NCBI GenBank assembly: GCA_949128115.1
Contig: OX421966.1
Coordinates: 59,331,416 to 59,395,415, forward strand
Reading direction: 5' to 3'
Length of the DNA: 64,000 nucleotides
Source: Anaspis maculata
Lineage: Eukaryota; Arthropoda; Insecta; Coleoptera; Scraptiidae
In this document: positions 58,835 to 64,000 of the stretch, in pieces
Layout of the letters: the number at the start of each line of letters is the position of its first letter
Position numbering within the stretch: the stretch's first letter is position 1
Program-made: the position numbers and the translations under genes
The notes under the pieces: generated by a model
The model's database searches: none
What the model saw: the letters and a program-made list of their open reading frames with translations, nothing else
Told to the model about the DNA's origin: nothing

Positions 58835-59719
58835 TACAGGGTGTCTCGGAAAAAAGTATCGCATTCCAAGTCCAGAGCGATAAATGGAATCTACTCAAGA
58901 ACACGGAAAAAATATTCAAAAAAGTTTGTGACGTTTATTCTTGGAGATATGGGGGATCAAAGGGTGGGACTTCGTCCCTCTCTATTTTTTTAAGTTTGAT
59001 AGATTTTGGGGAACTGCTTGTACTAGACTAATCAGTAAAAATTATCAACCGCTTGGTGTGCATTGAACTTCGATTAGTTATACAGGGTGATTCGACGGCC
59101 CCGTGACACAGGCGGTTGAGCAGCCGCCTGTGGTGCGAGAGGTTCCAGGTTCGATTCCTGGTCTTGTCTGGGTGTTGTGTTTGTCCATGATTTGCGCTTG
59201 TTGATGGTTTGCCTTTTTCAGCAGTTTGTATATTAATAATAAAGCGCAAAAACTCTTATGGCGTAAGGAGCCGATAAAGAGAAAACATATTTTAATTTTA
59301 TTTTTTTTACAGGGTGATAATTAAATTTCGAAAATTTATTTTTCTTCAAAAACGCTACTAAATTTTTTTTATGGAAACAAGAAGAATCAAATCTTGTTCT
59401 AAATTATTTTAGGAACCAATGGAATAATTTACAGATATATTCTAGATAACTGGATTTTTGTGATTTATGACTCACTCTGTGTCTCAAACAGGAATTCAGT
59501 GCACACCCAGTGGTTGATAATTTTGACTGTATAGTAAATCGTAAATCGTTTCTCAAAACCACTTTAATAATGAAAATAGAGGGGGACGAAGTCCCACTCT
59601 TTGACCCCCATATCTCCAAAAATAAACGTCAAATCTTTTTGAATATTTTTATCGTGCTCTAGAGTAGATTCCATTTATCGCTCTGGACTCGGAATGCGAT
59701 ACTTTTGAGACAGCCTGTA
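58835..59719. mobile_element. CAGGGTG-family foldback with a nested SINE
   Basis: The element is 58837-59717 with ends CAGGGTGTCTCGGAAAA and complement (CAGGCTGTCTCAAAAG), flanked by TA. The arms of about 220 bp share AGTATCGCATTCC, GAGCGATAAATGGAATCTAC, GGGACGAAGTCCCAC-type text and ATTATCAACC. The loop contains a SINE insertion (separate entry). Confidence 0.85.
59081..59318 (+). mobile_element. tRNA-derived SINE with 11-bp target duplication
   Basis: The body is 59092-59307. An A-box-like word TGACACAGGCGG (59104-59115) and a perfect B box GGTTCGATTCC (59148-59158) sit in a tRNA-like fold, with T-arm CCAGG/CCTGG around TTCGATT. A non-tRNA region starting CTGGGTGTTGTGTTTGTCC follows, then an AT-rich tail ending in T-runs. 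The exact 11-bp repeat TACAGGGTGAT (59081-59091, 59308-59318) flanks it, as expected for target-primed insertion. The duplicated target is itself a CAGGGTG word. Confidence 0.88.
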
Positions 59720-59872
59720 TGATGTACATTTTCTATAAAAAAAAAAACTGTTGAATGAAACAATTGCTCAGAGACATTGAAATATTTTGTTTTTATTCTG
59801 AAAAATCACTTATACACTATAAACTATACTAGATAAAAATTAGGTACCTAGGGAACACCAATCAGAGGCATA

Positions 59873-62429
59873 TACAGGGTGTTCCGTGATCTATGTGACA
59901 AACTTCAACACTAGATAGAGGACTTCAAGGTGAGTTGAGACCAACAAGAGAACAAATTTTTTGACCATTGGTTACGAAGATACAGGGTGTTTTGTACTTC
60001 TAGTCACAATTTTCAAAGTGCAATATTTCTGCAACGGTTTCGTATAATCGATTGAAATTTTCATGTTACATTCCCTCACTGATACTTCATCAAAAGCCAT
60101 AGCAAGTGGAGAAAAATTCCAGGACCGGACTAAAAAAAAATTATTCAAGTTTTCGTGTCCAAAAGTACCTTTTTTGAGCGAAATTCAAAAAAATAGTTAC
60201 CATATCCATAAAGCTGAGAAAAAACTCTACACAAATGGCTTTTCGATTCTGACGGCACACTTGAGATTTTCGGGCCAAAAATTGGGAAACAGCTTATGCA
60301 CTGGAGGTAAAACTTTTACCGGGCATAAAAATCAAAGTAGTTTGATATGATCCACATTAATACTCCGGTTCCATCATTTTTGTGGACTGCCGAACGTGTA
60401 GCTCATATTGAATGACCTAGGAAAAAATTTAGAGTCGGAATCAGTGAAATTTTGGTTTTCTTGTTTCCCTTTCACCGAAAACAATTATTTCTTGAACTTG
60501 GAGGAAAATTATTGTCGGATTAGGAGAATCCAGAAAAAATACTGAAAGAATCGTCAGTGTTTTCCTTCTGCACCACTTTACACTTCATAAAAAATCAGAA
60601 TTTAGCTAGTACGGAGTGTGGAAAAAATTGACTAAAAAGTTAATGGAATATGATAACATTTTATTGAATTAATAGAACGCTTTACATTAACTATTCTTGG
60701 ATAGACCCAGTGGTCACTGCTTATCTCAATTTGGATTTGGGAGCCATATTGTGGCGGCAAAAAAATAATTTAAATGAAAAATAAAACAGTCTGAGTAAAA
60801 ATTCAAATTGGATAATATGAGAGCGAAAATTTGTGTAGGTATCTTTTATAATCTGCCGGTGGATTCTAATTGATTGAAAAATCGATCCTTCTTTCCGAAA
60901 ACGCAGGACAAAAAAAAAAGTGACTAATTAAAAAAAACCACTTCATCTTCGTGAAAATTTTGACTACGTCATTGTGCAACAAACTTCAAATGCCTTTTCT
61001 CACATGTGGTGTAGAATGGTGGAGGATTCCTTAATAGGACCACCCTTATTTTGGGGCTGACTGATTGGAAAATGTATCTCGATTTCCTCTAGAACGTTAA
61101 TTAAGTGCAATCTACTTTAAAATTGATGACTTCCATCATGATGGCCACCTCGCTCAGACTTCCCGAACTAACAATCGAAGACTATTATTACGCATTGACA
61201 CATAATACCCAATCATCATCATGGATTAATTTATTCAACAATGAATAAAATAAAGTTGTTTGAGAATAACAAATTATTGCTGATTTTTTTTATTTGTTAT
61301 TTATTTCAAACCTCAGAAACTCATGCGCGAATGTTATGAATTAGTTAAAAAGTATCTTACCGACGAAAATTTTGGAAAAATAATACAAAAACTTTGGCTA
61401 ATAGCAAGATCAAGGAGCAAAAACAATTTATTGGAAATTCAATTAGTACAACCCTGTTTCTTCTTAATTATGCTTTTCGCTAGGCACTATGTTGTCTAAG
61501 TAGAAGATTTGATGGAACTGGAGTATTTATGTAGATCATATTAAACTTCTTCAATTTTTATGCCTGGTAAAAGTTTTACCTTTAGTGCATAAGCTCTTCT
61601 CAAATTTTTTTGCCCGAAAACCTCAAGTGTGCCGTCAGACCTGAAGTATCATTTGTGTAGAGTTTTTTTTCTCAGCTTTATTATTATGGTAACTATTTTT
61701 TTGAACTTCGCTCGAAAAGGTAATTTTGGACATAGTCAGGGGTCATCCGGTATTCCGTGGGCTCCTTCGTGAAGGGGGCAAGCTCGGGGACAAGAGACCT
61801 TTAATTTCTTATAGTCCTATATGTGAAGATACCGAAATGTTTTGGTGCCACTTTCAAAATGGCGTCATTTAACGCCAAGTCAGTTTTTCTTCTAATTCCG
61901 GTCAAACAGATTGATATAAATGACAACCGATGACAGCAGCAGATAGATAATATGAATTCACGTATTTCTAAAAAAAAATATTTCACATCGGGTGACACAA
62001 AGTGACACCAAAACATTTTGGTATCTCCACATATAGGACTATAACAAATAAAAGGTCTCTTGCCCCCTTCACGAAGGAGCCCACAGGATACCAGGAGACC
62101 ATGGTACCTGACTAACACGAAAACCTGATAAAAATTTTTTTTAGTCCGGTCCTGGAATTTTCCTCTACTTGCTATGGCTTTTTATGAAGTATCAGTGAGG
62201 GAATGTGACATGAAAATTTCAATCGATTATATGAAACTCTTGCAGAAATATTGCACTTTGAAAATTGTGACTAAAAGTACAAAACCTTCAAACCACGTAC
62301 AGTACAAACCAAAACCAAGTACCTTCGTAACCAATGGTCAAAAAATTTGTTCACTTGTTGGTCTCAACTCACTTTGGAGTCCTCTATCAAGTGTTGAAGT
62401 TTGTCACATAGATCATGGAACACCCTGTA
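59873..62429. mobile_element. 2.55-kb CAGGGTG-family foldback
   Basis: The element is 59875-62427 with ends CAGGGTGTTCCGTGATCTATG and complement (each read as up to 20 bases), flanked by TA. The arms of about 500 bp (59875-60380 and about 61510-62427 less the nested insert) share GGTTACGAAGATACAGGGTG-type text, CACTGATACTTCATCAAAA-type text and AGTCCGGTCCTGGAATTTT. A spacer of about 1.1 kb lies between them. An inserted TIR element splits the right arm. Confidence 0.85.
61733..62114. mobile_element. Nested MITE, GTCAGG termini (378 bp)
   Basis: The element is 61735-62112. Ends GTCAGGGGTCATCCGG and the complement of GTCAGGTACCATGG are flanked by TA. The arms of about 120 bp share GGGCTCCTTCGTGAAGGGGG, TAGTCCTATATGTG and CCAAAACATTT-type text. 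It sits inside the right arm of the 2.55-kb foldback and is therefore younger. Confidence 0.85.
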
Positions 62430-62707
62430 TAAAGCACACTCATTGTCACTCCTGATTTCCACCTCCTTCTCACATCCTCCACTGCAGCTGTCAAATAAAA
62501 TGTAAAATGTATTTAACCGGCATTATGCCACCCTCGAAGGCATTTTTGGTTACGGTACACCCTACCGGAAGGTCGTTGTATCTATTGATCCGCAAATATT
62601 CCATTGGCTGCCACATTGACAAGAAATGTTGCCAACTTACGTGTTTGTTGTTTTCATACAAAACCCACGTTTTGACGTCACACTAATTGAGCGTAGTATT
62701 GAATGCG

Positions 62708-62856
62708 AAGTGGTAGCGAGCGGATAGAAGCCTGGGATATTCCCAAGAGTAAATGATTGTTGGCGTGTATTTATTGTGGTATGCAGTAATAAACAGTGTG
62801 TTTTAAAACGATCGTCTCAATTATAAACGGACTCGTACGCGAAATACGTAACCAAC
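62708..62856 (+). repeat. Fragment of a Ty3/gypsy LTR (3' part), near exon 3
   Basis: This matches the last 145 bp of the LTR at 36968-37452 (shared GCGTGTATTTATTGTGGTA, CAGTGTGT, TTTTAAAACGATC, CGTACGCGAAAT). It has the same orientation as 54745-54945, of which it could be the other end. It lies about 130 bp before the exon 3 acceptor. Confidence 0.78.
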
Positions 62857-62985
62857 GTATATAAATACCATAAATAAATGGTTTTTGTGGGATAGTATCA
62901 CATACCCCACTTAGTAGATGTAACTTCTTAAACGACGATTTGTCACATTGCTATCGGCTAACTTGGCTTCTGGTTTACATTCCAG

Positions 62986-63799
62986 ACGTACGACTGGAAT
63001 GACAAGAGCATAGTCCTCTCGTCGTTCTTCTGGGGCTACGTCGTCCTCCAGGTCTTCGCCGGCCTTCTCGGCAAAAATTACGGCCCCAAATGGTTCCTCG
63101 TCGGCGCCATGACCATCAACTGCATCGCTTGCGTCGTCGTCCCGGTGATGGCCGACAAGCTGGGCTCCTACGGCGTCATGGGCTGCCGCGTCGTCCAGGG
63201 CCTGGCGCAGGGCTTTATGTACCCGTCCGCTCACAACATCCTCGGCCGCTGGGCTCCTCCGGACGAACGCTCCCGTTTCGGCACCTTCGTCTACTCGGGC
63301 GCCTCCTTCGGCACGGCCTTCGGCATCCCCCTCACCGGCCTCGTTTCCGCCTCGTGGCTCGGCTGGCCGTCCACGTTCTACATCTTCGGCGGCATCGGCA
63401 TGGCCTGGGTGATCGTCTGGATCGTTTGGGGTTGCAACAATCCCGCCGAACACAAGACGATTTCGGCCGAAGAGAGAGACTACATCGAGATTTCGCTGAT
63501 GCAGAAGGAGAAGAAACAGATTCCGACGCCGTGGAAGGCGATATTCACGTCGTGGCCCATGTGGGCCGTCATCGTCGGCAATTTCGGGCAGAACTGGGGC
63601 TACTCGACGCTGCTCACCGAGATTCCGAATTACATGAACAAAATCATGGGTTTCGACATGGAGTCGAACAGCTGGTTGTCGGCGGCGCCGTACATGGCGC
63701 TTTGGGTGCTCTGTTTCATCTTCGGACCGATTTCAGATTATTTGATCAACCACGGAATACTCTCCAGAGGGAACGTGAGAAAGCTTTTCAATACCATCG
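62986..63799 (+). CDS. SLC17-family transporter, exon 3 (TM2-TM8)
   Basis: The acceptor TTTACATTCCAG opens 271 codons in the frame left by exon 2. SSFFWGYVVLQVFAGLLG is TM2, followed by a helix in FLVGAMTINCIACVVVPVM. CRVVQGLAQGFMYPSAHNIL plus GRWAPPDERSRFGT is the SLC17/MFS signature. Two helices follow (TFVYSGASFGTAFGIPL and STFYIFGGIGMAWVIVWIVW), then a central loop with charged residues, and helices near WAVIVGNFGQNWGYSTL and APYMALWVLCFIFGPISDYL. About seven helices are here. A donor ATCG|GTAAAA ends the exon (phase 1), so the last helices lie past the window. Third codon positions are far richer in G+C than the surrounding DNA. The likely role is sodium- or proton-coupled transport of phosphate or organic anions. 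The substrate cannot be decided. Confidence 0.93.
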
Positions 63800-64000
63800 G
63801 TAAAATACCTTTTTGATCATTATTATAGTTTAGTAGTCCAATCCAATCATTATTATCATGGGTTCCAAGGTCGGATTTTAGGGGACTTCTCACAAGTCAT
63901 CTAAGTATTACTACCAAGGGAACGTTGTTTGTACAAAATGCTAGTCTTTTACTAGTTTTTTCCAAAGTTGATACGATTCCAACATAAGGCTACAGAAAAG
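63800..64000 (+). other. Start of transporter intron 3
   Basis: Non-coding sequence after the exon 3 donor, running to the window edge. No element is recognised. Confidence 0.6.

Larger units (their letters stand above)
45385..62985 (+). other. Transporter intron 2, 17.6 kb, filled with transposons
   Basis: The donor is GTAAGT (45385) and the acceptor is TTTACATTCCAG ending at 62985. The elements inside are listed separately. They include at least five long foldbacks, a SINE, a non-LTR remnant and LTR fragments. No additional SLC17 exon was recognised inside. Confidence 0.8.

Noticed and set aside
60063..62455. Several frames of 93-105 aa inside the 2.55-kb foldback
   Set aside because: They come in mirror pairs produced by the inverted arms.
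62911..63453. Long - strand and alternate + strand frames over exon 3
   Set aside because: They are shadows of GC-rich exon 3. Only frame 1 on the + strand gives the SLC17 motifs and joins exon 2.

Overview
This is a eukaryotic, most likely insect, genomic window that is rich in mobile elements. It holds split genes with GT-AG introns, BEL/Pao and Ty3/gypsy retrotransposons, R1-like and jockey/CR1-like non-LTR remnants, a tRNA-derived SINE, and many inverted-repeat elements flanked by TA. The AT-rich background with frequent TAGGTA/TACCTAC strings and the mix of element types suggest a hemipteran (whitefly, aphid or psyllid type). That host assignment is inference only.

Host gene. I can support only one host protein gene: an SLC17-family (sialin / putative inorganic phosphate cotransporter) major-facilitator gene on the + strand. 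Its exons are 43988-44063, 45245-45384 and 62986-63799, and it continues past the right edge. Intron 1 is about 1.2 kb. Intron 2 is about 17.6 kb and made largely of transposable elements.

Layout. 1-1610 is a decayed Ty3/gypsy element lacking protease, RT and most of RNase H. 4249-10750 is a complete, young BEL/Pao retrotransposon on the - strand, with 252-bp LTRs differing at two positions, a 5-bp target duplication and one uninterrupted 1731-aa polyprotein. 11-28 kb is a field of non-autonomous elements: foldbacks ending CAGGGTG, two hAT-type elements with perfect 8-bp target duplications, a piggyBac-type element at TTAA, and a small foldback with a hammerhead-ribozyme-like core. 28.9-32.0 kb is a 3-kb foldback with arms of nearly 1 kb. 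32.5-34.8 kb is a foldback whose arms are opposed arrays of a roughly 160-bp tandem repeat. 34.9-37.5 kb is a truncated Ty3/gypsy element (LTR, primer site, gag, protease) on the - strand. 38-43.9 kb holds a weak ORF, a possible SINE, a degenerate duplication and a TIR element carrying an R1-like ORF2 fragment.

Intron 2 of the transporter (45.4-63.0 kb) holds two copies of a 0.9-kb foldback family, a 3.9-kb element sharing the GCCCAGGC terminus with the 32.5-kb element, a non-LTR 3' end, a foldback containing a SINE, a 2.55-kb foldback containing another TIR element, and two fragments of the LTR type seen at 37 kb. The second fragment lies only about 130 bp before exon 3.

The most notable material is the diversity of long inverted-repeat elements, many nested, several inside a gene's intron where they would be transcribed as long hairpins. 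Boundaries were read by eye from termini and flanking duplications. Identity levels are approximate except where differences were counted.
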